Source: Pseudomonadota bacterium (lineage in GTDB: Bacteria > Pseudomonadota > Gammaproteobacteria > Xanthomonadales > Xanthomonadaceae). From it: a DNA stretch of 64,000 nucleotides. Under the pieces are notes generated by a model. It ran no database searches. It saw only the letters and a program-made list of their open reading frames with translations, and was not told where the DNA came from. Location of the stretch: the NCBI GenBank assembly GCA_018242485.1, contig JAFEBV010000013.1, positions 62,001 to 126,000 of the forward strand, written 5' to 3'. Position numbers and translations under genes: made by a program. The number at the start of each line of letters is the position of its first letter. Position 1 is the stretch's first letter. Shown here in pieces: positions 1 through 12,283 of the stretch.

Positions 1-33
1 GTTCGGGAAGGGCTGAAAAACGAGGATCACGTG

Positions 34-753
34 ATGCGAACGACGCGATTCATGGCGCTGATGCTGCTGGCGGCGCTGTGGTTGAGCTTGACCGGTTGCA
101 TGAGCGGGCCGGCGCTGGTAAGGAGCAATCCCAACCTGCTCGTCCAGAATCAGGGCCTGCCGGTTCCGGATTTGAACAAGGATTTCGCTCCGACGGACGA
201 TTACCGCATTGGTGTGCAAGATCTGCTGACGGTTACCGTCTTTGGCGTGACCGACTTGACCCAGGACGTACGCGTGGACGCCATGGGCAAGATCACTCTG
301 CCGCTGATCGGCAGCGTGCAGGCGGGTGGGCGCACGCCTCTGGAACTGTCGGGCGACATCGCCGCGAAATTGACGAAGGGCTACCTGCAGAATCCGCAGG
401 TGACCGTCTTCGTCAAGTCGTACGACAGCCAGCAGGTCACGGTGTCCGGCGTGGTGAAGAAGCCCGGCGTGTACCCCATGACCGGCCCTACCACGTTGCT
501 GCAGGCGATCGCCAACGCGCAGGGGCTGGACGATCTGGCCGACCATCGCGGCGTGGTGGTCTTCCGCACGATCAAGGGCCAGCGCATGGCCGCGGTGTAC
601 GACATCGATGCCATCGGACGTGGCGCGGTCGACGACCCCCCCCTGTACAGCCACGACATCGTCGTGGTCGCCCTTTCGAAATCGAAGGATCGCCTCAGAA
701 CCTTCATCCAGACCGCGCCATCGCTGGGATTGTTCCGGCTGATCTACCCTTGA
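34..753 (+). CDS. wza: Polysaccharide export lipoprotein, Wza/GumB family
   Basis: This is the outer-membrane export channel subunit of a Wzx/Wzy polysaccharide system. The protein of 239 residues begins with a lipoprotein signal whose lipobox ends in LTGC (Cys22). The middle, from about residue 55, is a poly-export (PES) domain (YRIGVQDLLTVTVFGV), followed by a SLBB-type region (VTVSGVVKKPGVYPMTGPTTLLQAI). It is shorter than E. coli Wza and close to GumB in size. I chose ATG 34 over GTG 31 because GAGGA at 22-26 lies 7 bases upstream. A run of eight C (636-643) lies in the coding sequence. The BY-kinase gene follows after 14 bases, so the two probably form one operon. Confidence 0.93.
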   Translation: MRTTRFMALMLLAALWLSLTGCMSGPALVRSNPNLLVQNQGLPVPDLNKDFAPTDDYRIGVQDLLTVTVFGVTDLTQDVRVDAMGKITLPLIGSVQAGGRTPLELSGDIAAKLTKGYLQNPQVTVFVKSYDSQQVTVSGVVKKPGVYPMTGPTTLLQAIANAQGLDDLADHRGVVVFRTIKGQRMAAVYDIDAIGRGAVDDPPLYSHDIVVVALSKSKDRLRTFIQTAPSLGLFRLIYP

Positions 754-767
754 GGAATTCCTAAGTC

Positions 768-3071
768 ATGCAGCAAGACCACCTGATCGGCGACGGCCGC
801 GATCGCGACGCCAGTTTCCCGGCGCAGCCGCAGTTGGGCGCCTTGACACCTGCGATGGCCGGGTCGGATCGGCTGTTGCCGATCGTGCGCGAAGACGACG
901 ACCGCAACTGGGATGCGGGCGAGATCGATCTTCGCCACCTCCTCGACGTATTGCTCAAACGCAAGTGGACCATCATCGCCACCTTCGGGATCGTGGTGTT
1001 GGCGGCCCTGCTGATCACCCTGTTGATGACGCCCATCTACCGTGCCAGCACGACGATCCAGATCGATCGCGACGCCATGCAGGTGATCCAGGTGCAGGGT
1101 GTGAACGACAACAACAACAACATCGCGGTCAACGACGACGCCTACTACAAGACCCAGTATCAGTTGCTGCAAAGCGTCGCCTTGGCGCGCCGGGTGTCGG
1201 CGAGCCTGCATCTGGCGGACGACCCCGACTACCAGCGGCTGGGCGACGCCTCGCCGGTCTTGCGCTTGTCGTCGATGCTTTCCCCGGCCGGGAAATCCGG
1301 GCGCAACGGGACGCAGTCCGACGCCAATTCCGAGGCGCTCGATCTGTTCATGCAGAAGAACCTGTCCGTCGATCCGGTGCGCGACACCCACCTGGTGACG
1401 ATCAATTTCGACAGCCCCAATCCGTCCCTGTCGGCGAAGATCGCGAATTCGTTCGCCAATACCTTCATCGCGGCCAACCTCGAGCACAGTTACAACTCGA
1501 CGGCGTACGCCCGGCAATACCTGGAAGGACGCCTCGCCGAGCTCAAGAAGAAACTGGCCGATTCCAAGCAGCACCTCATTACGCTGGCGACCACGCAGAA
1601 GCTGTTCCTCGACGCCACCGGCGCGCCCACGTTGAGCAACACCAACCTCGACGCCCTCACCCAGGCGCTGGTGGTGGCGCAGGATGCGCGTACCAAGGCC
1701 GAGGCGCGCTGGAAGTTCGCGCAGGCGCTGCCGGATGCCGCGCTGCCGGGTGACGAGGTGGTCAATTCCGCGATATTCAACCTGCGCCAGCAGCGCGCCA
1801 CGCTGGTGGCCGACTACCAGCTCAAGCTCAAGACGTTCAAGCCCGGTTACCCGCTGATGGAGGCGGAAAAGAGCCAGATCGACGCGCTGGACAAGCAGAT
1901 CACGTCGGAATACTCGGGCATCCGCTCGTCGATGCGCGCCGAATACGAGGCCGCGCTCGCGCACGAGAAGATGGCCAAGCAGCAACTGGAGGCCGAGAAG
2001 AGCGATGCGCTCGCCCAGCAGAGCCGGAGCATCGAATACAGCGTCGCCCTGCAGGACGTGCAGACCAACCAACAGCTCTACAACGACATGCTGGAGCGCT
2101 ACAAGGAAATCGGTATCGCCGGCGGCATCACCAGCAACAACATGAGCGTGGTGGACACCGCCGACGTGCCGACCAAGGTGTTCCGCCCGCGCCTGCTGCT
2201 CAACCTGCTCGTCGCCTCATTCCTCGGGCTGGGGCTGGGCATCGGTCTGGCCCTGTCGCTGGATTACTTCGACGACACGATCAAGTCGCCCGCCGACATC
2301 GAGAAGCTGCTCGGCCTGGCCGTGCTGGGCATCATTCCGCGCCTGAAGGACACCTCGCCGAAGGAGGCCTTGCAGGATCTGCGCTCGGCCTTCGCCGAGG
2401 CGTTCCGTTCCGTGCGCACCGCCTTGCAGTTCTCCACCAATGCCGGTGTGCCCAAGAGTCTGGTGGTCACCAGCGCCACGCCGGCGGAGGGCAAGTCGAC
2501 GACAGCGCTGACCATCGCGCTCAATTTCATGCAGTTGGGCAAGAGCGTGCTGCTCATCGACGCCGATATGCGCAATCCGTCGCAGCACCGGACGCTGGAG
2601 CTTTCCAACGAAAAGGGGTTGTCGTCCTTTCTGTCGGGAGTGGACAAGCCGAGCGACGTGATCCAGGTGCTGCCCGATTCCGGCCTGCATGTGATCACCT
2701 CCGGCCCGCTGCCGCCCAACCCGGCCGAACTGCTGGCTGGGCCGAAGCTGCTGTCGATGCTGACGGTGGCCGCGGCCAAGTACGACCAGATCATCATCGA
2801 CGCCCCGCCCACCCTGGGGATCGCCGACGCGCTGATCATCGCCCACGTCGCCGCCGGAACCATGGTGGTGGTCGCTGCCGGCACCGCGCGGCGCGCGGTC
2901 GTGAGGGATTCGATCAAGCGCTTGATGACGGCGCGAGCCCGCCTGATCGGTGCGGTGCTCAACAAGTTCGATCCGAAAATGGCCGGCTACGGTTACAGCT
3001 ACGGATACGGCTACGGTGCCTATTCCTACTACGCATACGGCAACGATCGGGCGCGCCTGACCAAGCAATGA
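768..3071 (+). CDS. wzc: Polysaccharide copolymerase and BY-kinase, Wzc/GumC-like
   Basis: This inner-membrane protein of 767 residues controls chain length and export through cycles of tyrosine autophosphorylation. It has an N-terminal cytoplasmic stretch, a first membrane helix around residues 68-86, a long periplasmic Wzz-type coiled-coil region, a second helix around 480-500, and a C-terminal kinase. The kinase has Walker A (AEGKSTT, about residues 570-576), Walker A' (LLIDADMRNP) and Walker B (IIIDAPPT). The last 25 residues hold a tyrosine cluster with a YGYGYGAYSYYAYG core, the expected phosphorylation tail. The usual partner phosphatase (Wzb) is not in the window. The stop overlaps the next start as ATGA, implying translational coupling. 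Confidence 0.93.
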   Translation: MQQDHLIGDGRDRDASFPAQPQLGALTPAMAGSDRLLPIVREDDDRNWDAGEIDLRHLLDVLLKRKWTIIATFGIVVLAALLITLLMTPIYRASTTIQIDRDAMQVIQVQGVNDNNNNIAVNDDAYYKTQYQLLQSVALARRVSASLHLADDPDYQRLGDASPVLRLSSMLSPAGKSGRNGTQSDANSEALDLFMQKNLSVDPVRDTHLVTINFDSPNPSLSAKIANSFANTFIAANLEHSYNSTAYARQYLEGRLAELKKKLADSKQHLITLATTQKLFLDATGAPTLSNTNLDALTQALVVAQDARTKAEARWKFAQALPDAALPGDEVVNSAIFNLRQQRATLVADYQLKLKTFKPGYPLMEAEKSQIDALDKQITSEYSGIRSSMRAEYEAALAHEKMAKQQLEAEKSDALAQQSRSIEYSVALQDVQTNQQLYNDMLERYKEIGIAGGITSNNMSVVDTADVPTKVFRPRLLLNLLVASFLGLGLGIGLALSLDYFDDTIKSPADIEKLLGLAVLGIIPRLKDTSPKEALQDLRSAFAEAFRSVRTALQFSTNAGVPKSLVVTSATPAEGKSTTALTIALNFMQLGKSVLLIDADMRNPSQHRTLELSNEKGLSSFLSGVDKPSDVIQVLPDSGLHVITSGPLPPNPAELLAGPKLLSMLTVAAAKYDQIIIDAPPTLGIADALIIAHVAAGTMVVVAAGTARRAVVRDSIKRLMTARARLIGAVLNKFDPKMAGYGYSYGYGYGAYSYYAYGNDRARLTKQ

Positions 3072-4723
3072 ACGGTGGCGACGCCACCGACGCGCTGGAA
3101 CAGGCGCTCGCCCTGCACGCCGCGCCGACTCGTGCCTCGTTGGCGCGGGCGCGAGCGCTGCCCGCGAACGTGCTATGGCTGATCCGCATCGCCGCCGGCG
3201 ACGCGGCGCGCATCGACGCCGCGGCGCGCCGTACCGGCAAATCGGCGGAGGTGGTGACGGACGCCTCGCGCCTGTATTTGCAACACATCCTGTTCGCCGA
3301 GTCCGCGGACAGCTACCGGACGCTCGGGGTGCGCGCGGACGACGACGACGAAACCATACGCACGCATTATCGCAGCCTGGTGAGTTGGCTGCACCCCGAT
3401 CGGAATGCCGATCAGTGGGACGCGGTCTTCGCCGAGCGCGTCAACCGGGCGTGGAAGACGATCAATACCAGCGAGCGCAGGGTGCAGTACGATGCTTGGC
3501 TGCGCCAGCAGGCGACTCCCGTGCCGGCGGGTGGCGTGCGGCTGGGCGTGCGTGGCGTAGCGGTGAACATCGATGCGCGTGAACTCCGGTTGCGCGCGGC
3601 AGGGCGCGGGTGGCGCTGGGTGCCGGCAACGTTGCTGGCGATGTTGAGCGTGGCAACCCTGGCGGTACTGTGGGCACTGAACGGGCCGAGGCAGGGCGCG
3701 CCAGGTTCCGGCGAAACCACGCCGGCATCCTCGGACACGGCATCGAAGGCCGTCGCCGACTCGGCCATCGTCGCTTCCGGCGCCGTCGCATCGCAATCGC
3801 GGGACGAGGCAAGCGTGGGCGAAGCTGCCGCCGCGCCGCCGGCGGCCGCGCCATCCGCGGATACGGTCTTGCCGGTCGCGACAGAACAGGCCACAGCAGG
3901 TAGCGATGACGCCATGGCATCGCCTGGCCAGACGAATACGCTGCCATCGGCGGTGCAAGCAGGCGGTGCGGCGGACGAGAGTCCTGCGCCGGCGACTGTC
4001 CAGATGCAGGTCCATCCGGCGATGGTTCCGGGGATTCGTCAACCAGACGTTCGCCAATCGTCAAGAGTAGGCTCGCCATTTCAGGCCGCAGTCAAACCGG
4101 TGGCGGCCGGCAAGGTCGCGCCGGACGAAGCCGCTGGTCGCCGCACGGAACTGGCGGCGGCGCAGTCGCCGCACGGCCGGATCGGCGCGGTTCCTCCAAC
4201 TGTTGCGTCGCCGGTTGTCAAGGATGCGGCGCGCACGGTGGCCGTTGCCGATGCGAACCGTCTCCGACGCGCAGCGCCGATAACGGCAACCGGCGAACCG
4301 GCACGCCCGACCGAAGTCGCGAGGCCGGTGCAGACGAGCCGGCGTGCCGATCCCGGTTCTTCGCCGATGGATGGAGCCATCGCCGTCACCCGAACTTTCG
4401 TCGCGGCCTATGCGGCGGGCGACCTGCACGGTTTGATGCGCCTGTTCACGCCCACGGCATCCAACGATCGCGGCGGTATCGACGCCATCGAACAGGACTA
4501 CGCGGGCTTCTTCCGGCAATCGCGCTATCGTTCCCTGCATTGGCAGCCGATTACGTGGGCCGTCAACGCCGACCGTGCCGTCGGCACCGGCCCGTTCGTC
4601 GCCCGGATCGCAGGGCAGGGCGACTGGATGGCGCACGACGTGCACGGCTGGATGCGGATGGAAGTCGTGCGCTACGAGGGCGAATGGAAGATCCAGCACC
4701 TGCAGCACGGAAACGCCGAATGA
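3068..4723 (+). CDS. J-domain membrane protein with NTF2-like C-terminal domain
   Basis: This protein of 551 residues starts in the ATGA overlap with the kinase gene. Residues about 80-145 form a J domain with the HPD motif at 109-111, expected to stimulate an Hsp70 ATPase. A single membrane helix follows near residues 180-203 (WVPATLLAMLSVATLAVLWAL). The next 230 residues are low-complexity Ala/Pro/Ser/Thr sequence, a probable periplasmic linker. The last 110 residues resemble a SnoaL/NTF2-like fold. The J domain would be cytoplasmic and the NTF2-like domain periplasmic. Its exact role is unknown. Coupling to the kinase gene implies a function in assembly or export of the polysaccharide. Confidence 0.85.
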   Translation: MNGGDATDALEQALALHAAPTRASLARARALPANVLWLIRIAAGDAARIDAAARRTGKSAEVVTDASRLYLQHILFAESADSYRTLGVRADDDDETIRTHYRSLVSWLHPDRNADQWDAVFAERVNRAWKTINTSERRVQYDAWLRQQATPVPAGGVRLGVRGVAVNIDARELRLRAAGRGWRWVPATLLAMLSVATLAVLWALNGPRQGAPGSGETTPASSDTASKAVADSAIVASGAVASQSRDEASVGEAAAAPPAAAPSADTVLPVATEQATAGSDDAMASPGQTNTLPSAVQAGGAADESPAPATVQMQVHPAMVPGIRQPDVRQSSRVGSPFQAAVKPVAAGKVAPDEAAGRRTELAAAQSPHGRIGAVPPTVASPVVKDAARTVAVADANRLRRAAPITATGEPARPTEVARPVQTSRRADPGSSPMDGAIAVTRTFVAAYAAGDLHGLMRLFTPTASNDRGGIDAIEQDYAGFFRQSRYRSLHWQPITWAVNADRAVGTGPFVARIAGQGDWMAHDVHGWMRMEVVRYEGEWKIQHLQHGNAE

Positions 4724-6258
4724 CCACCACGACCGAAACGACCGAACCCAGCGGCGCACCCGCCCCGAATGCATCCGTATCCGGCTCGCCTTCGTCACGG
4801 CGACGCTCACGCCGGCGTGGGGAGGCATCCGCGTCGCTGCCGCCACGGCCCGCCTTGACGGCTGCGGACTGGGTGCTGATCCTTTGCCTTGGGGTGGCGG
4901 CGGCATGGCTTGGCTGGCGTGTGCTCACGCTCGGCATGGCCGATTCCAATCTGGCCAGCGAGGATCCGGAAAGCGCGCTGGCATGGCGTCCCGAGCATCC
5001 CGCCGCGCTGGTGGCGGCCGCCAACAACGATTTCGCCAGTCACCACTACGACGATTCGCGCGATCTGGCCCGCAAAGCATTGTCGGACTATCCGCTTCTG
5101 GGTACGGCATACAGCCAACTGGGCCAGTATTACGACTTCTTCCACCACGAAGACGAGGCCCTGCGTTTCTTCGCGATCGCCAGCCGCCTCGCGCCGCGCG
5201 ACGTGCCCGCGCGGATGTACATGAGCAATCACGACATGCGCATCGGCAAGGTGGATGCGGCCTTCGACAACATCGACATGGTGTTGCGCATGTATCCGGA
5301 TCTGCTGGCGAACGTTCTGCCGTCGCTGGTGCAAGCTTCCAAGTACCCGCCCGCACAGGCGCAACTGGGACGGCTGTTGCGCAATCGGCCATTGTGGCGC
5401 GTGGCGTTCCTGTCCCTGCTGGCATCGTCCGGCAGCGATCCGCTGGCCATCGACAACATTTTCGGACTGCGCGGTAGCGACGATCCGTTGCCGGCGAAGC
5501 CGCCGCGTTGGGGAATCGCAGCGAGCGATCCGTCCGACGACCGGCCGACCGGTTTCACCGAGGTGGATCTGCTGATCAATCGTCAGGTCGCCGACGGCCG
5601 CTGGCAGGTTGCGCGCGACACCTGGCTGAACAGCCTGAACAAGGGGCAGCGCGCGGTAGTCGAGCTGTTGTACGACGGCAATTTCGTGTTCCGGCCGGAT
5701 ACCCATCGCATCGCGTGGCTGGGCATCTCCAGCAAGGGCTTCGGCTGGCAGTTGCCCGACGACGGCGCCGGTTACGACGCAACCATCGGGCCGCGGACGC
5801 GGGGGGCGACGCAGAATTCGTTGCAAGTGATTTTCAATGGACTGCCGGTCAGCTACAGTCCGGTGCAGCAGTTGCTCGTCCTGCCGCCCGGCCATTACCG
5901 CGTGACCGGGATGGGGCAGGCGGGCGGCATGACCAACGAGGTCGGCTTGCAGTGGGTGGTCGCCTGCGCCCAGGACTACAAGCAGATGTTCCTCCAGGAG
6001 CCGGAAATCATCCTCGCCCATTCGACGCCATTCAAGGGCGACATCCCATACGGCCCGTTCGCGTTCGAGTTCGACGTACCCGCCGCGGGAGGAACGGTCG
6101 TGCAGGACGGTACGCCGACGCTGGTGCTGAAGGGGTGCCCCGCGCAGTGGCTCCGGCTGGATCTGGGCGACGGGCTCTACAAGGGCATCCCGCTCCAGGG
6201 TGGGGTGTTGTTCGATCATCTGGCCGTCGAGCACGCGGCTGAACACGCGAATAAATAA
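4720..6258 (+). CDS. TPR membrane protein of the polysaccharide locus
   Basis: This protein of 512 residues begins at the ATGA overlap with the J-domain gene; longer in-frame starts upstream would lie inside that gene. Residues 1-45 are a Thr/Ser/Arg-rich cytoplasmic tail, followed by one membrane helix (about 50-70). Residues about 85-230 show TPR-like helical pairs (for example the stretch around SQLGQYYDFFHHEDEALRFF). The C-terminal 250 residues look beta-rich, with a jelly-roll character (LLVLPPGHYRVTGMG, LQWVVACA), which might bind carbohydrate. I infer a periplasmic scaffold for polysaccharide assembly. No exact family name is claimed. No gene follows for 77 bases. Confidence 0.8.
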   Translation: MTTTTETTEPSGAPAPNASVSGSPSSRRRSRRRGEASASLPPRPALTAADWVLILCLGVAAAWLGWRVLTLGMADSNLASEDPESALAWRPEHPAALVAAANNDFASHHYDDSRDLARKALSDYPLLGTAYSQLGQYYDFFHHEDEALRFFAIASRLAPRDVPARMYMSNHDMRIGKVDAAFDNIDMVLRMYPDLLANVLPSLVQASKYPPAQAQLGRLLRNRPLWRVAFLSLLASSGSDPLAIDNIFGLRGSDDPLPAKPPRWGIAASDPSDDRPTGFTEVDLLINRQVADGRWQVARDTWLNSLNKGQRAVVELLYDGNFVFRPDTHRIAWLGISSKGFGWQLPDDGAGYDATIGPRTRGATQNSLQVIFNGLPVSYSPVQQLLVLPPGHYRVTGMGQAGGMTNEVGLQWVVACAQDYKQMFLQEPEIILAHSTPFKGDIPYGPFAFEFDVPAAGGTVVQDGTPTLVLKGCPAQWLRLDLGDGLYKGIPLQGGVLFDHLAVEHAAEHANK

Positions 6259-6335
6259 TGGGCACAGCAGGCTTGTAATCGTGAAATGGCAGTGCTAGGA
6301 TCGCTCGCAGTCCGCCAACCAAGCAGGGGAACACC

Positions 6336-6704
6336 ATGAAAGTCTTCTTGATCGCCGCTCTGGCCTCCGTACTCGCGGCTGGCAATGCGATGGCAGCCAA
6401 TGCGTCTTCCTCGACTGCCCCGGCGGGTTCGTTGAATGAAGCCAATACCTTCTCGATCGGTGCCGGTTCTGCCGCACAACATGCGGCCAAGCCCACGCTC
6501 TACGCGCAGGCAGTTGGCTCGCAGAGTTGCCATGACGATCAGGGCAAGGTCGTACCTTGCAGCGGCACCCAGAATTCGGGTGGCGGCAGCGGCGTGTCGC
6601 CGGGCCTCGTCACCGGTTTGGCCGTCATCGCCGGCATCGGAATTGCCATCGGCATGTCCGGAAATGATCATAAAACGGACAATCATACGCTGAGCCGCCC
6701 CTGA
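6336..6704 (+). CDS. Small secreted protein with a Gly-rich hydrophobic segment
   Basis: I do not recognise this protein of 122 residues. It has a clear Sec signal peptide (MKVFLIAALASVLAAGNAMA), a Ser/Ala-rich middle with two cysteines, and one C-terminal hydrophobic stretch rich in Gly and Ile (LVTGLAVIAGIGIAIGMSG). AGGGGA at 6325-6330 is a strong ribosome binding site for ATG 6336. A strong terminator follows directly, so it is probably the last gene of the export operon or a separate short transcript. Similar short proteins with a single C-terminal glycine-zipper helix are common in exopolysaccharide loci, but the function cannot be inferred. Confidence 0.75.
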   Translation: MKVFLIAALASVLAAGNAMAANASSSTAPAGSLNEANTFSIGAGSAAQHAAKPTLYAQAVGSQSCHDDQGKVVPCSGTQNSGGGSGVSPGLVTGLAVIAGIGIAIGMSGNDHKTDNHTLSRP

Positions 6705-6723
6705 GGCTAGTGCGATCACGACG

Positions 6724-6750
6724 AAAAGGCCGCGCTTGGCGCGGCCTTTT
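6724..6750 (+). terminator. Intrinsic terminator after the small secreted protein gene
   Basis: AAAAGGCCGCGC (6724-6735) pairs perfectly with GCGCGGCCTTTT (6739-6750) around a three-base loop. The arm ends in a short T run. It should end transcripts from the export genes before the ligase-like gene. Confidence 0.85.
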
Positions 6751-6789
6751 CGTTTGTGAGGGTTGGGATTCCCGAGTTCGGCAGACCAC

Positions 6790-8370
6790 ATGACACGATC
6801 ACGGCACCATCGACACGGAAACGGGCGCATGGCGCCCTTGGCTTCGTTCTGGAACGATCCGGACGGGATTTCCCCGCCGGTTTTTCTGCTGGCTGCCGCC
6901 GTCGCGATCGGCGCGTTGCTGCTCGGCGGGGGCGCGGGATGGCTGGGCGATACGGTCGTGCAATTGCTGTCGCTGCCTCTGTTCGTGCTGTCCGGGCTGG
7001 AATGGCGTCGTCAGGCGTGGAAGGCGGGCGACTGGATGTTGCTGGCCTTGATCGGCGGCGTGCTTTTGCTTGGCGCGTTGCAGCTCATGCCGATCTCAGC
7101 CGATGTGTGGGCGCGCTTGCCGGGACGCGCCGAACTGCTTGCCGACCTGCACGCGGCGGGGCTGCGGCCGGTCACGTATTCGCTGAGCCTCAACCCCGTC
7201 GCCACGGAGCGATCCTTGCTGTGGCTGCTGCCGGCCGTGGCCATGCTGCTCGCCACCCGCTGGATGTCGTGGCGGCAAACGCGTGTCCTGTTGATCGTTC
7301 TGTTCGCAACGATCATCTTCCTGCTGGGCTTCGGCGTGATGAGCAAGACGGCGACGAATTCCGATGTCCTTGCGACCGTCAGGGAGTCGGTCGCACAAAC
7401 GAATCTGGCGCTCAATTCGATCAGCGATCCGAACGCATCCGCGCCTGCCGCACCGGTGGATTCGGGATTCGCCGTGTACTCGAACCGCAACCATTTCGCG
7501 ACCTTGCTCGCCATGACGATCCCGCTGGCGCTGGGAGCTGCGCTGGCCGTCTGGCGGCGTAGCGACAGGGACAAGAAAAACGCCTTCGCGACGCAGAGCC
7601 TGATGTTCGTGCTGGTGTTGATCGGCTTGCTGATCGGGGTCGTCGAAACCAAATCCCGCTCCGGATTCGTGCTGGGGCCCGCGGCGCTCGCGGCCGGCCT
7701 GTTGATGTTTCCGCGCATGGGCCTGAGCCGGAAGCTCACTTGGCTAGCCGTGGGGGGCGTGCTGGCCATCGTCGCCATCGCCGTGATCCTGGTCGGCTCG
7801 GGCACGCTGGATCGGTTCTTTACCGAAAGCGCGGATCTCGACCTGCGCTGGGGTATCCATGCGACAACGCTGGACGCAGCCCGGCATTTCGGCGTGCTGG
7901 GTTCGGGGCTGGGCACGTTCGTGGAAGCCTACCAGCAGGTCGTTCCGCACGAGGGGTACCTAGCCGCGTACGTGAACCATGCCCATGGCGACTACCATGA
8001 ACTCTGGCTCGAAACGGGTTGGCCTGGTGCCGCACTGTTGATCGCCTTCCTCGGGTGGTACCTGCAAGCGAGCTTCAAGGCGTGGACGCGAAAAAGCACC
8101 GATGCGCCGGTGGTGCTGGCGCGCGCGGCATCGATCGCCATCCTGGTCGTGCTGGCGCACAGCTACCTCGAATACCCGCTGCGCAAGACGGCCATCCTCG
8201 CACTCATGGGCGTGGTCTGCGGGTTGCTGCAAGCGGGGGCACAACGCAACGACAAGCAGCGGACGGCTTTGCCGTCACCGTCAGTTCGTGGGCAACGCGA
8301 GGCGGCCAGCGACGCTGCTTCGCATGCGTCAGGTACCGACGCACCCGACCCGATTTCCATTACCCATTGA
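6790..8370 (+). CDS. O-antigen ligase/polymerase-like membrane protein
   Basis: This multispanning membrane protein of 526 residues has the signature of the Wzy_C/WaaL family. It has about ten hydrophobic helices, an SRSGF motif after a cluster of helices, and a large periplasmic loop with the pattern GSGLGTFVEAYQQ ... NHAHGDYHELWLETGWPG. Proteins of this family either join polymers to a lipid acceptor or polymerise repeat units. A better Wzy candidate lies at 15833-17206, so this one may be the ligase or a second polymerase. The start is uncertain: ATG 6790 is used, ATG 6829 is possible, and neither has a strong ribosome binding site. Confidence 0.85.
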   Translation: MTRSRHHRHGNGRMAPLASFWNDPDGISPPVFLLAAAVAIGALLLGGGAGWLGDTVVQLLSLPLFVLSGLEWRRQAWKAGDWMLLALIGGVLLLGALQLMPISADVWARLPGRAELLADLHAAGLRPVTYSLSLNPVATERSLLWLLPAVAMLLATRWMSWRQTRVLLIVLFATIIFLLGFGVMSKTATNSDVLATVRESVAQTNLALNSISDPNASAPAAPVDSGFAVYSNRNHFATLLAMTIPLALGAALAVWRRSDRDKKNAFATQSLMFVLVLIGLLIGVVETKSRSGFVLGPAALAAGLLMFPRMGLSRKLTWLAVGGVLAIVAIAVILVGSGTLDRFFTESADLDLRWGIHATTLDAARHFGVLGSGLGTFVEAYQQVVPHEGYLAAYVNHAHGDYHELWLETGWPGAALLIAFLGWYLQASFKAWTRKSTDAPVVLARAASIAILVVLAHSYLEYPLRKTAILALMGVVCGLLQAGAQRNDKQRTALPSPSVRGQREAASDAASHASGTDAPDPISITH

Positions 8371-8377
8371 TCGTCCG

Positions 8378-9388
8378 ATGCGGATCCTGGTGACCGGCAC
8401 CGCCGGCTTCATTGGTTCGACGCTCGCCATCCGCCTGCTCGAACGCGGCGACGAGGTGGTCGGTATCGACAACCTCAACGACTACTACGACGTGAACCTC
8501 AAGCGCGCGCGGCTGGCGCGCTTTGCCGAGCATCCGCGCTACACGCACATCGTCGCGGATCTCGCCGACCGCGCCGCCGTCGAAGCCGTGTTCGCGACAT
8601 ACAGGCCGCGGCGGGTGGTGAACCTCGCCGCGCAGGCAGGCGTGCGCTACGCCGCGCAGAACCCGCATGTGTACGTGCAGAGCAACGTGGTCGGATTCCT
8701 GCACATCCTCGAGGGCTGCCGCCACCACGGCGTCGAGCATCTCGTGTTCGCTTCCACCAGTTCGGTGTACGGCGCGAACACAAAGATGCCGTTCTCCGAA
8801 CACCAGTCCACCGAGCACCCGCTGACCCTGTACGCGGCCAGCAAAAAGGCCAACGAGATGATGGCGCACAGCTACGCCCATCTCTACGGCATCCCGTGCA
8901 CCGGGCTGCGCTTCTTCACCGTGTACGGGCCGTGGGGCAGGCCGGACATGTCGCCGATGCTGTTCGCGCGGGCCATCCGCTCATGCGAGCCGATCAAGGT
9001 GTTCAATCACGGCCGCCACAAGCGCAGTTTCACCTACATCGACGACATCGTCGAAGGCATCGTGCGGACGCTCGACATGCCATCGACAAGGAACCCCGCA
9101 TGGGATTCGGCGCGACCGGATCCGGCGAGCAGCAGCGCGCCGTATCGCATCTACAACATCGGCCACGAACGGCCCGTGGAATTGCTGCGCTTCATCGAAC
9201 TGTTGGAGCACGCTTTCGGCCGCAAGGCGCGGATGGAAATGCTGCCGTTGCAGCCCGGCGACGTGCCCGATACGGAAGCGGATGTGTCCGAATTGATCCG
9301 AGCCGTGGATTGCGAGCCGTGCATTTCCATCGAAGAAGGCGTGGAGCGATTCGCACGCTGGTACGATGACCACTTCCCATTGCCATGA
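8378..9388 (+). CDS. UDP-glucuronate 4-epimerase-like NAD-dependent epimerase
   Basis: This extended short-chain dehydrogenase/epimerase has 336 residues. It has the NAD motif TGTAGFIGS near the start, the catalytic TSSVYG region and YAASKK (YxxxK). The stretch NLNDYYDVNLKRARL and the sequence FFTVYGPWGRPDM are typical of the UDP-GlcA 4-epimerase (CapI/LspL) branch, which makes UDP-galacturonic acid. A UDP-glucose dehydrogenase that would supply the substrate is not in the window. It starts 7 bases after the ligase-like gene and is probably in the same transcript. Substrate assignment is inferred from family resemblance. Confidence 0.87.
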   Translation: MRILVTGTAGFIGSTLAIRLLERGDEVVGIDNLNDYYDVNLKRARLARFAEHPRYTHIVADLADRAAVEAVFATYRPRRVVNLAAQAGVRYAAQNPHVYVQSNVVGFLHILEGCRHHGVEHLVFASTSSVYGANTKMPFSEHQSTEHPLTLYAASKKANEMMAHSYAHLYGIPCTGLRFFTVYGPWGRPDMSPMLFARAIRSCEPIKVFNHGRHKRSFTYIDDIVEGIVRTLDMPSTRNPAWDSARPDPASSSAPYRIYNIGHERPVELLRFIELLEHAFGRKARMEMLPLQPGDVPDTEADVSELIRAVDCEPCISIEEGVERFARWYDDHFPLP

Positions 9389-9407
9389 CGCCAATCAAGG
9401 AACCTGG

Positions 9408-12257
<2,850 letters not shown>

Positions 12258-12283
12258 AAGAAGGATTCATTCGGAGTCATTTC

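Noticed and set aside
1-16. Tail of a preceding gene ending in TGA at 14-16
   Set aside because: Only four codons are visible; too little to support a call.
744-2072. Long open frame of 442 codons on the minus strand
   Set aside because: It is antisense to wzc, lacks any family resemblance and follows the third-base GC bias of the true gene.
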